Shown here piece by piece: positions 1 to 8,817 of a DNA stretch of 64,000 nt (the stretch's first letter is position 1; every line of letters begins with the position of its first letter). The notes under the pieces are model-generated. The model saw only the letters and a list, made by a program, of their open reading frames with translations. It was not told the origin of the DNA and made no database searches. Location of the stretch: the NCBI RefSeq assembly GCF_050262165.1, contig NZ_CP189844.1; one strand, 5' to 3'. The DNA comes from Parvimonas sp015257355. GTDB lineage: Bacteria > Bacillota > Clostridia > Tissierellales > Peptoniphilaceae. The translations under genes and the position numbers were made by a program.

Positions 1-213
1 AATGAAATAGTTTTTACTCTAGCTAATAAATTCTCTGGAGTTGTATTTATTGCAGGAGGAGTTTTTATTTCAATTGTAACTTGGATAATAACAAATCAAA
101 ATCAACTATATATAACAACAATGTTTACTTTGGGAATTTGTGCTTTATCGTCAAACTATATAAGTAGAACAGTTGGTATGAGATATAAAATTATGTATAA
201 AGAGAAAAAATAA
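1..213 (+). CDS. SdpI-like membrane protein, C-terminal part
   Basis: This is the 3' end of a gene cut by the window start. It is open in frame 1 and stops with TAA at 211-213. The 70 visible residues contain two hydrophobic stretches with the pattern LANKFSG followed by a membrane helix. That pattern resembles the C-terminal half of SdpI/YhfL-type proteins, known from Bacillus as immunity to the SdpC toxin. The assignment rests on a short motif, so only a membrane protein is certain. A bidirectional hairpin follows directly and is shared with the convergent exporter operon. Confidence 0.45.
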   Translation, partial: NEIVFTLANKFSGVVFIAGGVFISIVTWIITNQNQLYITTMFTLGICALSSNYISRTVGMRYKIMYKEKK

Positions 214-221
214 AAATAAAA

Positions 222-245
222 AAGAAGTCGTTTAAGCGACTTCTT
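222..245. terminator. Bidirectional intrinsic terminator
   Basis: A 9-bp stem, AAGAAGTCG paired with CGACTTCTT around a 6-base loop, has A-tracts on the left and T-tracts on the right. It can therefore stop the SdpI-like gene on the plus strand and the exporter operon on the minus strand. The stop codon of the minus-strand permease (232-234) lies inside the hairpin. Confidence 0.8.
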
Positions 246-1347
246 TTAATTTGTAATTTTTTATAAATACTGCTAATAGTAAATAAAATATAATAAATAC
301 AGTTTGTGAGCCTATGAATATTAAAAATTGTTCTGAATTTATATTTTGTAAAAAGTGTATAAAATAATATTGCGGCATAAACTTTGAAAGATTTACAACT
401 CCTTGTGGCAATAATCTTACAGGGAAAAATACTCCTGATGAGAATGCCATTACTAGTGTAAAAGCTGCATTTATACCATTTATAACTTTTACATTTTTTG
501 ATAATGATACAAATAGTTGTCCAAGTGAAATTGCAGTAAATGAGAAAACTAGAACAGCTAATATAGTATAAATTATATTTGCTTTTGACATATCCAGATT
601 TATTCTTAAAAGTACAATGGAGATGTAGATTGCAGATATAAATACTGCTATAATAATTTGAGCTGCAAATTGTTGTAACATTTGTGATTTTTGAGAATAA
701 GGAGATAGTCCCATTCTCTTTAATAAACTTTCTTTTTTAAATTCTGAATCTATATTTATAATTATAGAAATAACATCCATAAATACAAGATAGCTTAGTA
801 TTGCAAAAGATGCTGCAAATGCTTCATTTGATTCTTCTTGGCTGTATAATTTTGTATCTACTATTTTAACATCTATTTCTTTATTTAAGGTATCTATAAC
901 TTCTTTTTGATCTACATTTGATTTATATCCAGCTAGTGTATAATTCATATATTTGTTTAAATCTATCTTTAAAAAAGTTATATAAGCAGTTTTTGTTGAA
1001 GCTAAAAGGGATATAGCTTTTTTATCATTTAGTAAATTTTGTTTAAAATCTTTTTTTATTTCAATAAAAGCTGTAATTTTATTTTCAACTATTTGTTTTT
1101 TTGCTTCGTCTTCAGTTATTTGTCCTTCTGTTACATTATGTTTTTCTTTTATATAATTTATAAAAGCTTTTGAATCTTCACTTTTGTCTTGGTCATTAAT
1201 CATTATATCGAGTTTCATTGCTTTGAATTCTGTTTCTTTAGAGCTTTGACTAGTAAATATAATTAACAAAAGCATAAAAATCATGAAAGAAAATATAATA
1301 GTCTTTATATTTTTAAAACATATTTTTAAATAATTTTTAAAAATCAT
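232..1347 (-). CDS. ABC-2 type exporter permease (third gene)
   Basis: This 371-residue membrane protein has the ABC-2 permease layout: one N-terminal helix (about 15-32), a roughly 150-residue outside loop, then five or six helices from about residue 175 to the end. It is the last gene of a three-gene exporter operon read ATPase, permease, permease. It overlaps the upstream permease by 11 bases and has a clear AGGAGG site at 1358-1363. The two permeases probably form a heterodimer with the ATPase. The substrate cannot be read from sequence; neighbours of this kind often export peptides or drugs. Confidence 0.8.
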   Translation of the reverse strand: MIFKNYLKICFKNIKTIIFSFMIFMLLLIIFTSQSSKETEFKAMKLDIMINDQDKSEDSKAFINYIKEKHNVTEGQITEDEAKKQIVENKITAFIEIKKDFKQNLLNDKKAISLLASTKTAYITFLKIDLNKYMNYTLAGYKSNVDQKEVIDTLNKEIDVKIVDTKLYSQEESNEAFAASFAILSYLVFMDVISIIINIDSEFKKESLLKRMGLSPYSQKSQMLQQFAAQIIIAVFISAIYISIVLLRINLDMSKANIIYTILAVLVFSFTAISLGQLFVSLSKNVKVINGINAAFTLVMAFSSGVFFPVRLLPQGVVNLSKFMPQYYFIHFLQNINSEQFLIFIGSQTVFIIFYLLLAVFIKNYKLKEVA

Positions 1348-2389
1348 TATATTTATGCCTCCTTAAGTAAATTAGTGTAATTCCAAATAATATCAATGAA
1401 AAAGGAATTATATATTGAATCATTGATATTAAGTAATTTATATCATTTGCTATATTAACACCCAATAGAGCATTTTCCATATATATTGTTGGATTTATTT
1501 TTTTTATGATAGGGAAATTAGTAGTAATTATATTTGTAACTCCTGTTCCCATCATTCCGGAAGTGTAGTTCATTAATAAAATAAGTCCAAGCCCTAACGC
1601 CGTTTTCTTTTCTGTTCCCGATTTTATTGATACTGAAAGTAGCATTCCCATTGTTATACCAAAAAACATAATAATTATTATGGTAACAAATGTAGCGAGA
1701 TAGTTTGTTATTAAAGTTATTCCAAAAACAAATTTTACATATAAAATTAGAAGCAAAGTGTTAAAACCTGAAACTAATAATGTAGATAAAATACCATTAA
1801 TCAAATATATTGATTTTTTAAGTGGTGAAACCAGCATTCTCACTGCAAAATCTGATGTTCCATATAAAATGTTATCAATATAAGCAACACCATCAAACAT
1901 AGTATAAAGACTTGTCATAATGACTATTGAAAAAAGCATCATTTCAACTCCACTTGAGCTTTGATTTTTATTTTCAATGAATTCTTTATTCATATTTTTA
2001 ATTATTTCAACTTGATTAATTTTTGTTTCTTTTAATTGTTTCACTTGATCAAGTATATTTTTAACAATCATAACTTCAGAATCAGATGATACTATTTTCA
2101 TTGATAAATCATCTTCGATATATGCTTTATATTCTTTATTTTTTAAATCCGTTAAAACATCTTCTTTAACTTCTTTTAAGTTAAGATGAGGTATTTGTTT
2201 TAAAATAGTTATATTTGGGTTATTTTTGTCAATACCAACATTTACAGATTCGAATGATTTTCCAACATTAGGCATAACAATGCAGAAAAATGTTGCTAAA
2301 ATTAATGGAAAAAAAGTATTCCAAAAAAAAGCCATTTTATCTCTTACTAAAGTAAGTAAGTTAATTTTTAAAGCAGATAAAATTCCCAT
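1337..2389 (-). CDS. ABC-2 type exporter permease (second gene)
   Basis: A 350-residue permease with an N-terminal helix (about 18-40), a long extracytoplasmic loop to about residue 150, and five further membrane segments. Its ATG (2387-2389) overlaps the ATPase stop codon by one base, indicating translational coupling. Its architecture matches the following permease, so the pair are likely paralogous halves of one channel. No substrate-specific motif is visible. Confidence 0.8.
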   Translation of the reverse strand: MGILSALKINLLTLVRDKMAFFWNTFFPLILATFFCIVMPNVGKSFESVNVGIDKNNPNITILKQIPHLNLKEVKEDVLTDLKNKEYKAYIEDDLSMKIVSSDSEVMIVKNILDQVKQLKETKINQVEIIKNMNKEFIENKNQSSSGVEMMLFSIVIMTSLYTMFDGVAYIDNILYGTSDFAVRMLVSPLKKSIYLINGILSTLLVSGFNTLLLILYVKFVFGITLITNYLATFVTIIIIMFFGITMGMLLSVSIKSGTEKKTALGLGLILLMNYTSGMMGTGVTNIITTNFPIIKKINPTIYMENALLGVNIANDINYLISMIQYIIPFSLILFGITLIYLRRHKYNDF

Positions 2390-3318
2390 TATTCTCTAAG
2401 CTCCTTTCCAGTCATTTCTAAGAATATATCTTCTAATTTTGGTTTCTTAGAAAAGATTTCTTCATATACAACATTGTTATCATCAAGTAAGTAAATTAAT
2501 CTTTTAATATTTCCAACATCGTTAGAATAGTTTAAAGTTACTTGATTTTCTTTTACTTCAACGTCAACTACGTCATCTTGATTTTCTAAAATTGAAATGA
2601 TTTCAGGTTTTATATAACCTACAACTGTAATTTTTTCTTTTACACTAACACCATTAATTAAAGTTTGCATATCTCCTGTTAATATATTTTTTCCATTATC
2701 CATAATTGAAATTTTGTTACAAAGATATTCAGCTTCATCTAGATAATGAGTAGTATATAGGATTGATGCTCCGTTATCAGCTAAATTTTTTATTCCGTCT
2801 AAAATGAATTTTCTACTTTGAGCATCTACTGCAACAGTTGGTTCATCAAGAATAACTAATTCTGGTTTGTGCGAAATTCCACAAGCGATATTTAAACGTC
2901 TTTTAAGTCCACCAGAAAGTTTCTTTTGTAACATTTTTTCGTGACTTTGAAGTCCAGTAAATTCTATTGCTTCGTTAACAAGTCTTTTTCTTTCGTTTTT
3001 ATTTTGAACATATAGTCCACAAAAATAATCAATATTTTCTCTAACATTTAAGTTTTCAAATACTGCTAGTTCTTGAGGAACAATTCCTATTTTTCTTTTT
3101 ATATCATATTCGTTTTGAATATCTTTTTTTCCAAAAACCTCGATATTTCCACTATCATATTTTAAAAGAGATAGTATACACATTATTGAAGTTGTCTTTC
3201 CACAACCGTTAGGACCTAGTAGTCCAAGAACATCTCCTTTCTCAAGAGATAAATTAAAATGGTCTAAAACAATTTTTTCCTTATATTTTTTTATTAAGTC
3301 TTCTACTTTTATAATCAT
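2389..3318 (-). CDS. ABC exporter ATP-binding protein
   Basis: This 309-residue ATPase energises the two following permeases. Visible motifs are Walker A GPNGCGKTT (about 37-45), the Q-loop in VPQELAVF, the signature LSGGLKRRL, Walker B LVILDEPT and the switch histidine in TTHYLDEAE. About 90 residues follow the ATPase core, as in CcmA/DrrA-type exporters. I start at the ATG at 3316-3318 because GAGGTG (3325-3330) sits 6 bases upstream; a GTG at 3325-3327 lies within that site. It is divergent from the two-component system genes, which probably control it. Confidence 0.88.
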   Translation of the reverse strand: MIIKVEDLIKKYKEKIVLDHFNLSLEKGDVLGLLGPNGCGKTTSIMCILSLLKYDSGNIEVFGKKDIQNEYDIKRKIGIVPQELAVFENLNVRENIDYFCGLYVQNKNERKRLVNEAIEFTGLQSHEKMLQKKLSGGLKRRLNIACGISHKPELVILDEPTVAVDAQSRKFILDGIKNLADNGASILYTTHYLDEAEYLCNKISIMDNGKNILTGDMQTLINGVSVKEKITVVGYIKPEIISILENQDDVVDVEVKENQVTLNYSNDVGNIKRLIYLLDDNNVVYEEIFSKKPKLEDIFLEMTGKELRE

Positions 3319-3405
3319 AATTATCACCTCGCAATAATTATATCAATTATTTTTTTGCATTTTTAGTGTAAGATGTAATTTTATGAATATGACAAATGTA
3401 ATTTT

Positions 3406-3435
3406 TTGAAAAATATGGTAAAATATATGTATAAT
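3406..3435 (+). promoter_or_regulatory. Promoter of the two-component system
   Basis: TTGAAA (3406-3411) and TATAAT (3430-3435) are separated by 18 bases and lie 43 bases upstream of the kinase ATG. A minus-strand TATAAT for the exporter lies at about 3336-3341, but its -35 is weak, which would suit activation by the neighbouring regulator. Confidence 0.6.
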
Positions 3436-3477
3436 ATAAATAAAGATAATATTTTTTGATAATAATATGGAGATTTT

Positions 3478-4503
3478 ATGGTATTTTTAAAATATTTTTT
3501 ACTAAATTTTTTATATTTATTTTCAGATGAATTAAGTTTTACAAATGTAGCAATTTTTAGTTTTGTTTCTTTAATTTTTGTACTTATTATAGAGATTAGG
3601 GAAAGTTTTTATTCTAGCACAGTTTTGTCAGTTGTTTTTTTAATTGTAATTTACTTTTTTCCTGAATTTAGATTTTTTATGTTCTCTTTTGTTTATGCAA
3701 TATATAGTAAATCAATTTACAATATTCCTATATTTTTTGTATTTTTAATAACTAGAGAATTGAACTTTTTTGCATTGGCATTACTAATCGTTTGTCTTTC
3801 ACAATATGATAGAGAACTTTATGAAAAAAAAGTCAACTATTATAAAGAATTTTTAAATTTTTATAAATCAAATTATAAATTAAAAAAAGATTTAAAGACA
3901 TTATATCTTGAAGAAGAAAAAAAGAATTATGAAAATATCTTAAAAGAGAGAGAAAAAATTTCAAGAGAATTGCATAATTCGATAGGTCATACTATTTCAG
4001 CATCTGTTTTAGAGCTTAGAGCTTTAGAGTTTATGACAGATGATGAAGATGTAAAAACTGCTCTAATTAGAGTTAGAGAAAATCTTTCTGTTGGTCTTGT
4101 AGATATTAGAAAAATAATTCACAATATGTATAAATCAGCTTTTGATTTGCAAAGTTCGATAGAAAAAATTATAAATGTTCCAAATGTTAATACTAAATTA
4201 ATATATAAAATAAAGAATAAAATGAATGAAAATTTAAGTTTTGATATTCTTAGTATAGTAAAAGAAGCATTTACTAATTTTACTAAGTATTCTAATGGAG
4301 ATACATTTACAGTTAGAATTATAGAAAACGAAAGTTCATATATTATAACAATTTTTGACAATGGAAAGAATATTAATTTTAAAAAAGATGAAGGCTTAGG
4401 AATCTCATCTATGGAAGAATTGGCTAGAAAATATAAGGGGCTATTTAATATAATTACTGATGATGGTTTTAAAATAAATATTACAATAGGTAAGGGTGAA
4501 TAG
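3478..4503 (+). CDS. Sensor histidine kinase, NarL/DesK class
   Basis: A 341-residue membrane kinase. Residues 1 to about 110 form four or five membrane helices with very short loops, so sensing is probably within or at the membrane. A coiled region follows, then a HisKA_3 segment with the phosphorylated His at about residue 166 (ELHNSIGHT). The HATPase domain has an N-box with Asn at about 267 and a G-box DNGKN. It overlaps the response regulator gene and is divergent from an ABC-2 exporter. Similar arrangements (DesKR, LiaRS-like) sense membrane state or antimicrobial compounds; that role is inferred here. Confidence 0.85.
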   Translation: MVFLKYFLLNFLYLFSDELSFTNVAIFSFVSLIFVLIIEIRESFYSSTVLSVVFLIVIYFFPEFRFFMFSFVYAIYSKSIYNIPIFFVFLITRELNFFALALLIVCLSQYDRELYEKKVNYYKEFLNFYKSNYKLKKDLKTLYLEEEKKNYENILKEREKISRELHNSIGHTISASVLELRALEFMTDDEDVKTALIRVRENLSVGLVDIRKIIHNMYKSAFDLQSSIEKIINVPNVNTKLIYKIKNKMNENLSFDILSIVKEAFTNFTKYSNGDTFTVRIIENESSYIITIFDNGKNINFKKDEGLGISSMEELARKYKGLFNIITDDGFKINITIGKGE

Positions 4504-5104
4504 AGTGAAATTAATAATGGTTGATGATGATGTTCTTGTATTAAATGCACTAAGTACAATTTTAGGCAAAAGTGGTTATGAAATTGTGCTGGCAACAACG
4601 GATTCAAAAAAAGCTATTGAAACATATAAAGAAAATAAAGTTGATGTTGTTATTTTAGATATAAGAATGAAAGAAATAAATGGTGTTGATGTTGCAATAG
4701 AATTATTAGAATATGATAAAGAAGCAAAGATAATGCTACTTACAACTTTTAATGATAGTGATGATATTATGAGAGGAATTGATAGAGGAGTTTTAGGGGT
4801 TATTTTAAAAGATAATGTAGCATCTCTAATTCCTGCGATAGAGAGTGTAAGTCTTGGAAATAAGATTATTGATAATGAATTAAATATTAAGAGTCTTTTT
4901 AAAACGACAAAAAAAGAATTTGATCTTTTAACACAAAAGGAAATAGAAATTTTAGAACAGATTGCAAAAGGGCTTTCAAATAAAGAAATCTCAGAAAAAT
5001 TATTTTTAAGTGAGGGAACTGTTAGAAATTATATTTCTGGAATATTAGAAAAATTAGATCTTAGAGATAGAACACAACTTGCAATATATTATTATACAAA
5101 ATAA
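4496..5104 (+). CDS. Response regulator, NarL/LuxR type
   Basis: A receiver domain with acidic cluster VDDD and phospho-acceptor Asp at residue 55 (VVILDIRM) is followed by a LuxR-type helix-turn-helix from about residue 140 (LTQKEIEILEQIAKGLSNKE). The partner is the kinase immediately upstream, whose gene it overlaps by 8 bases. The start is ambiguous: GTG at 4496 or GTG at 4505. The second gives the more canonical N-terminus MKLIMVDDD and has AAGGG about 8 bases upstream. The likely target is the divergent exporter operon. Confidence 0.87.
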   Translation: MNRVKLIMVDDDVLVLNALSTILGKSGYEIVLATTDSKKAIETYKENKVDVVILDIRMKEINGVDVAIELLEYDKEAKIMLLTTFNDSDDIMRGIDRGVLGVILKDNVASLIPAIESVSLGNKIIDNELNIKSLFKTTKKEFDLLTQKEIEILEQIAKGLSNKEISEKLFLSEGTVRNYISGILEKLDLRDRTQLAIYYYTK

Positions 5105-5128
5105 AAAAGCCAACGATGTTGGCTTTTT
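5104..5128 (+). terminator. Intrinsic terminator of the two-component operon
   Basis: AAAAAGCCAAC pairs with GTTGGCTTTTT around a GAT loop, followed by more T residues. It starts at the last base of the response regulator stop codon. Confidence 0.85.
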
Positions 5129-5133
5129 ATTTT

Positions 5134-5210
5134 TAATAAATATTTAATTATTTAAAGCAAATAAAATTAATAATTGCTTTTGTGAAATGAAAACAATCAA
5201 ATATTTATTA
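5134..5210. repeat. Nested inverted repeat
   Basis: A perfect 12-bp outer repeat, TAATAAATATTT (5134-5145) and AAATATTTATTA (5199-5210), encloses an inner hairpin (AAAGCAA with TTGCTTT). It lies between the two convergent genes. It could fold as RNA at the 3' end of the minus-strand transcript, but there is no clean T-run. Confidence 0.4.
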
Positions 5211-5222
5211 TTTTGATATTAA

Positions 5223-6014
5223 TTAATTTCTATGACTGTTACTATTTAATTCATATACAATTGCTTGAAGTAAATTTGGTTTATGAACAAATGCCTTTTG
5301 TGGTAATTTAAATACAGTCTTACCTTCATCGTTTCTTACAACAACATTACCTATTTTAGCATAAATATCATATTCATCCCAGTTATATTCTTTACCATTA
5401 ACTTTGAAATAGTTTTTTGTGATTTCAATCTTTAGACTTTCTTCTAGAATTTTTCTAACAGTTTTGAAGCCTAATCTACGATTCTTTGGATCGTGATATA
5501 AGAATTCTACAGTTTCTCCATCATATATTTTTTTCATGTATATTGGATAGTTAACTTTAACAAAATCTTCTTGCCAAAGTTTAAATGCTTTTTTAGAATA
5601 CCCACTTCCAGATAAAGATTTCCACTTTCCATTTGCATAATACCAAATTGCTAGAAATTCAATAGGATTAACTGGATTAGATATAAAGAAATAATCTAAA
5701 TCTTTATAAAGAATCTTTTCGTTATCTTGTTTACCAATAACAACACCATCATCGTAATAATATAATTTAGGGAATAATACGAATAAATAATATGGTAATA
5801 CATATGCACATAATATTAAAAATAAAGAAATTCCTCCTACAAGAAGAATAGCTGGTGTCATAGATCCCTTTTTTGTAATATTGTCAATATTACGTACAAA
5901 AAGTCTAATAAATGCGAATAAGAAACCATTAAATAATACAAAACATGCTAAAGCAATTAATTTTAAGAATAATTTAAGTCCTTGAGTTTCCTTTTCTGTT
6001 CCAAAATTTTTCAA
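5223..6014 (-). CDS. Membrane protein of unknown function
   Basis: I do not recognise this 263-residue protein. It has two membrane helices (about 15-40 and 55-85). The remaining two thirds are soluble, with mixed strand-like segments, ending in a hydrophilic tail. The pattern of a short membrane anchor plus a PH-like or DUF-type cytosolic domain is common in Firmicutes but no conserved motif stands out. It is monocistronic on the minus strand with an AGGAGGTGA-type ribosome site just upstream of its ATG. A nested inverted repeat lies 3' of it at 5134-5210. Confidence 0.6.
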   Translation of the reverse strand: MKNFGTEKETQGLKLFLKLIALACFVLFNGFLFAFIRLFVRNIDNITKKGSMTPAILLVGGISLFLILCAYVLPYYLFVLFPKLYYYDDGVVIGKQDNEKILYKDLDYFFISNPVNPIEFLAIWYYANGKWKSLSGSGYSKKAFKLWQEDFVKVNYPIYMKKIYDGETVEFLYHDPKNRRLGFKTVRKILEESLKIEITKNYFKVNGKEYNWDEYDIYAKIGNVVVRNDEGKTVFKLPQKAFVHKPNLLQAIVYELNSNSHRN

Positions 6015-6179
6015 AATGTCACCTCCTTATGAAATATCAAAATTATATAACTATATTGATTATTATTATATAATTAATGATATTTTAGCATAATTAAATT
6101 TTCAATTCAAGATGCTGTTTTTTTAAAAATTTTATAAAATATTAATATTATATAGAATTGCATAAATATTTATTTTTAA

Positions 6180-6208
6180 TTGAATAAATTTGCAATTTTT
6201 GGTATAAT
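6180..6208 (+). promoter_or_regulatory. Promoter of the asp23-nusB cluster
   Basis: TTGAAT (6180-6185), a 17-base spacer and TATAAT (6203-6208) lie 26 bases before the first ATG. No other equally good promoter was noticed in the following 11 kb, so much of that run may be transcribed from here. Confidence 0.6.
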
Positions 6209-6234
6209 ACTTAGTAAGTGGAGGTGTATTAATT

Positions 6235-6573
6235 ATGAATAAAAATAAATATGAAAACGGCAGTATTAAAATATCAAATGATATTTTTTATATGATAACA
6301 GCTATGGCAACTCTTGAAGTTGATGGTGTTAAACATATAGTTGGAATCCCTGAAGATGCTGAAAAAATTAATGCAAAAAATTCTAAGAAGGGAATTGAAA
6401 TTGAATTTTTGGAAAATGGAATTCAAGTTTCTGTTAAAGTTGTTGTAGAATATGGACAAAAATTTGAGGAAATTGTTAAGAAAATTCAAGAAAATATAAA
6501 ATTAAAGATAGAAATAATGACAAGTATTAAAGTGTTAGGTGTGAATATTTGTATTGAATCTATTGAAAAGTAG
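6235..6573 (+). CDS. Asp23/Gls24 family envelope stress protein
   Basis: This 112-residue protein carries the Asp23 family pattern: an N-terminal GSIKISNDIFYMITAMAT segment, a central GVKHIVG turn and a C-terminal VKVLGVNICIESIEK strand. Family members are small cytosolic proteins that attach to the membrane through partners and affect envelope homeostasis. In Firmicutes a copy often precedes nusB, as here, 9 bases upstream. The start has GGAGGTG about 9 bases before the ATG. Confidence 0.8.
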   Translation: MNKNKYENGSIKISNDIFYMITAMATLEVDGVKHIVGIPEDAEKINAKNSKKGIEIEFLENGIQVSVKVVVEYGQKFEEIVKKIQENIKLKIEIMTSIKVLGVNICIESIEK

Positions 6574-6582
6574 AGAGTTTAT

Positions 6583-6993
6583 ATGACAAGAAGTGAAGCA
6601 CGTGAGTGGTGTATGAAGTTGATTTATCAACTTAGCATACAGGACAGTTTCAAATGTGATGAGATTGAAAGTTTTATAGAATATTTTGATTTACCTACTA
6701 GTGAACTTAAATATATTAGAAAAAATTGCAACTCTATAATCGAACACATTGATGAAATTGACAATATAATAAAAGATAATTTAGAAGGTTGTTGGAATTA
6801 CAATAGAATAGCTAAAATAGATTTAGCAATTTTAAGAATTGCTGTTAATGAAATCTATTACTTAGATGATATTCCTGAGAGTGTTGCAATAAATGAAGCT
6901 ATAGAAATTGCAAATAAGTATTCTACAGAAGCTTCATATAAATTTATAAACGGTATTCTAGGAACTATAGTAAGGTCTAAAAATAACATTTAA
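6583..6993 (+). CDS. nusB: Transcription antitermination protein NusB
   Basis: NusB binds boxA RNA with NusE (ribosomal protein S10) to promote rRNA antitermination. The 136-residue length is normal. The N-terminus MTRSEAREWCMKLIYQLSIQ corresponds to the family's R-x-x-A-x-Q-x-LY-Q region. The C-terminal block with IAINEAIEIANKYS-like sequence and FINGILG is the usual second signature. It sits in the conserved asp23-nusB-xseA order. Confidence 0.92.
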   Translation: MTRSEAREWCMKLIYQLSIQDSFKCDEIESFIEYFDLPTSELKYIRKNCNSIIEHIDEIDNIIKDNLEGCWNYNRIAKIDLAILRIAVNEIYYLDDIPESVAINEAIEIANKYSTEASYKFINGILGTIVRSKNNI

Positions 6994-7008
6994 TTTTAGG
7001 AGGCAATT

Positions 7009-7356
7009 ATGGGAATTATTAATACTTTATTGCTTATTGGATTTGCTGGAATTGTTTGTTCTGGCATTGCTGTTTCAACTTATTTAATTGGAACGGAAGG
7101 TACAAAAAGATGGATTGTCTATCCGATTCTTTGTATTGTGTGTTTTGCAATATTCTTGTTTTTTAAACATACAATGATTCCTAAATTATTACCATGGAGA
7201 AATGCATATTTAATAATATCATACTATGTTCCATTGGTTTGTAGTTTGAGTGCATTAATTGCAATTCCTAAAAAATCTTTAAAAGCATTAATTGAACATG
7301 TATTACCTGCAATAAGTATATTTGCAATTTTTGGAGTTCTTTTAGTGTTATTCTAA
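7009..7356 (+). CDS. Small membrane protein in the nusB-xseA operon
   Basis: I do not recognise this 115-residue protein. It has four predicted membrane helices (about 4-27, 35-52, 65-84, 92-114) and almost no soluble part. It has a good AGGAGG site and sits 15 bases after nusB and 14 bases before xseA, so it is co-transcribed with housekeeping genes. No function can be assigned. Confidence 0.65.
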   Translation: MGIINTLLLIGFAGIVCSGIAVSTYLIGTEGTKRWIVYPILCIVCFAIFLFFKHTMIPKLLPWRNAYLIISYYVPLVCSLSALIAIPKKSLKALIEHVLPAISIFAIFGVLLVLF

Positions 7357-7370
7357 ATAGGAGAAATTTG

Positions 7371-8570
7371 ATGACAACATTTAAGGTTAAAGAAGTAAGT
7401 AAGTATATTGCAAATGTACTTAGAAGAGATTCTTTTTTATCCAATATTAGTGTTGAAGGCGAAGTATCTAATTTTAAAAAATCGGGAGGACATAGTTATT
7501 TTAGTATAAAAGATGATGAAGCTATGCTAAAATGCGTTGTTTTTAAAACTGTACCGATTGCACAAAATTTAAATCTTACTGACGGACAGAAGGTTGTTGT
7601 AACCGGAACCGTTATGACTTATGAAAAGGGTAGCTACTATCAAATCCTTTGTAAAAATGTTGAAGAGGTTGGGCGTGGAAATTTATATGAACAATTTCTA
7701 GCTCTTAAAGAAAAACTTTCAAAAGAAGGCCTCTTTAATGCTGAATTTAAAAAACCTATTCCGAAATTTCCAAAGAATATCGGAGTTGTTACAGCTAAAA
7801 ATGGAGCTGCTATTCGTGATATCTTAAATACTTTAAGAAGAAGATATAGGATTGCGAATATCTATTTTTATCCTGCAAAAGTTCAAGGAATTGGTGCTAG
7901 TGAGGAAATAGCTGAAGGTGTTAAATACTTAGATTCACTCGATTTTATTGATACAATAATAGTCGGTAGAGGTGGTGGTTCTTTTGAAGATTTGAATGCG
8001 TTTAATGATGAAAATCTTATTAGAACCATTTTTAATTGTAAAAAACCAATTATTTCAGCAGTAGGTCATGAGATAGATACAATGCTTACGGATTATGTTG
8101 CAGATAAAAGAGCAGCGACTCCGACAGCAGGTGCAGAGCTTTCATCAGTGAGTATGGATGAGTTAAAAGAATTTTTAAGTCAAGCTGAGAAAAAACTTAA
8201 TAAAAATATTTTAGAGGAAATTTCTGCTGAAAAAATTCAGCTAGAACATTTTAAGAAAGAATTGGAATATTATAATCCAGTTAATAGGATTACTACATTA
8301 AAAGAAAATCTAGAGAATTTAAAAAAATCTTTAGACGAAAAAATAAATGCTGTATTTAAGTATAATAAACAATTACTAGACTTTAAAAGACAATCTTTGG
8401 AGATTATTAATCCAACAAGTGTTTTAGAGAGAGGATATAGTATTATTTATAATGATAAAAATGAAATTGTAAAAGATATTAAGGATGTAAATGTAGGAGA
8501 TTCTTTGAAACTTAAGGTTTCTAATGGAGAAATTATTTCCGATATTAAGGAGATTATAGATGGCAATTAA
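7371..8570 (+). CDS. xseA: Exodeoxyribonuclease VII large subunit
   Basis: XseA with XseB degrades single-stranded DNA from both ends. The 399-residue protein shows the N-terminal OB fold (about 1-100), then the catalytic region with GVVTAKNGAAIRDI, GRGGGSFEDL and GHEIDTMLTDYVADKRA, followed by a long coiled coil (about 260-350). I choose ATG 7371 rather than the TTG directly before it because AGGAGAA lies 5 bases upstream. The stop overlaps the xseB start by 11 bases. Confidence 0.93.
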   Translation: MTTFKVKEVSKYIANVLRRDSFLSNISVEGEVSNFKKSGGHSYFSIKDDEAMLKCVVFKTVPIAQNLNLTDGQKVVVTGTVMTYEKGSYYQILCKNVEEVGRGNLYEQFLALKEKLSKEGLFNAEFKKPIPKFPKNIGVVTAKNGAAIRDILNTLRRRYRIANIYFYPAKVQGIGASEEIAEGVKYLDSLDFIDTIIVGRGGGSFEDLNAFNDENLIRTIFNCKKPIISAVGHEIDTMLTDYVADKRAATPTAGAELSSVSMDELKEFLSQAEKKLNKNILEEISAEKIQLEHFKKELEYYNPVNRITTLKENLENLKKSLDEKINAVFKYNKQLLDFKRQSLEIINPTSVLERGYSIIYNDKNEIVKDIKDVNVGDSLKLKVSNGEIISDIKEIIDGN

Positions 8571-8817
8571 GTTAGAAAATTACGATAAGGGAATTGAAGA
8601 GCTTATAAAAATTGTGAATACTTTAGAAAAAGAACAATTAAGTCTTGAAAAGAGTATTGAATTATATAAAAAGGGAATTAAACTTCATAAAGAATTAGTT
8701 GAAATTCTTGAAAAAGAAGAGGGAAGACTTTTCTTATTTGATGAAAATTCAGAGTCTGAAGATCAAAAATTTGTTGAGAAAACATTAGAAGATGGACAAG
8801 TGAGTTTAGAGTTATAA
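8560..8817 (+). CDS. xseB: Exodeoxyribonuclease VII small subunit
   Basis: An 85-residue helical protein with the family core YDKGIEELIKIVNTLEKEQL and SLEKSIELYKKGI, forming the helical hairpin that several copies of which wrap the XseA coiled coil. It overlaps xseA and shares one base with the ispA start codon (TAATG), so the three genes are translationally coupled. Confidence 0.92.
   Translation: MAIKLENYDKGIEELIKIVNTLEKEQLSLEKSIELYKKGIKLHKELVEILEKEEGRLFLFDENSESEDQKFVEKTLEDGQVSLEL

Noticed and set aside
4119..4607. Long minus-strand open frame within the kinase/regulator genes
   Set aside because: It is the antisense shadow of two well-supported overlapping genes and has no ribosome site or family pattern.
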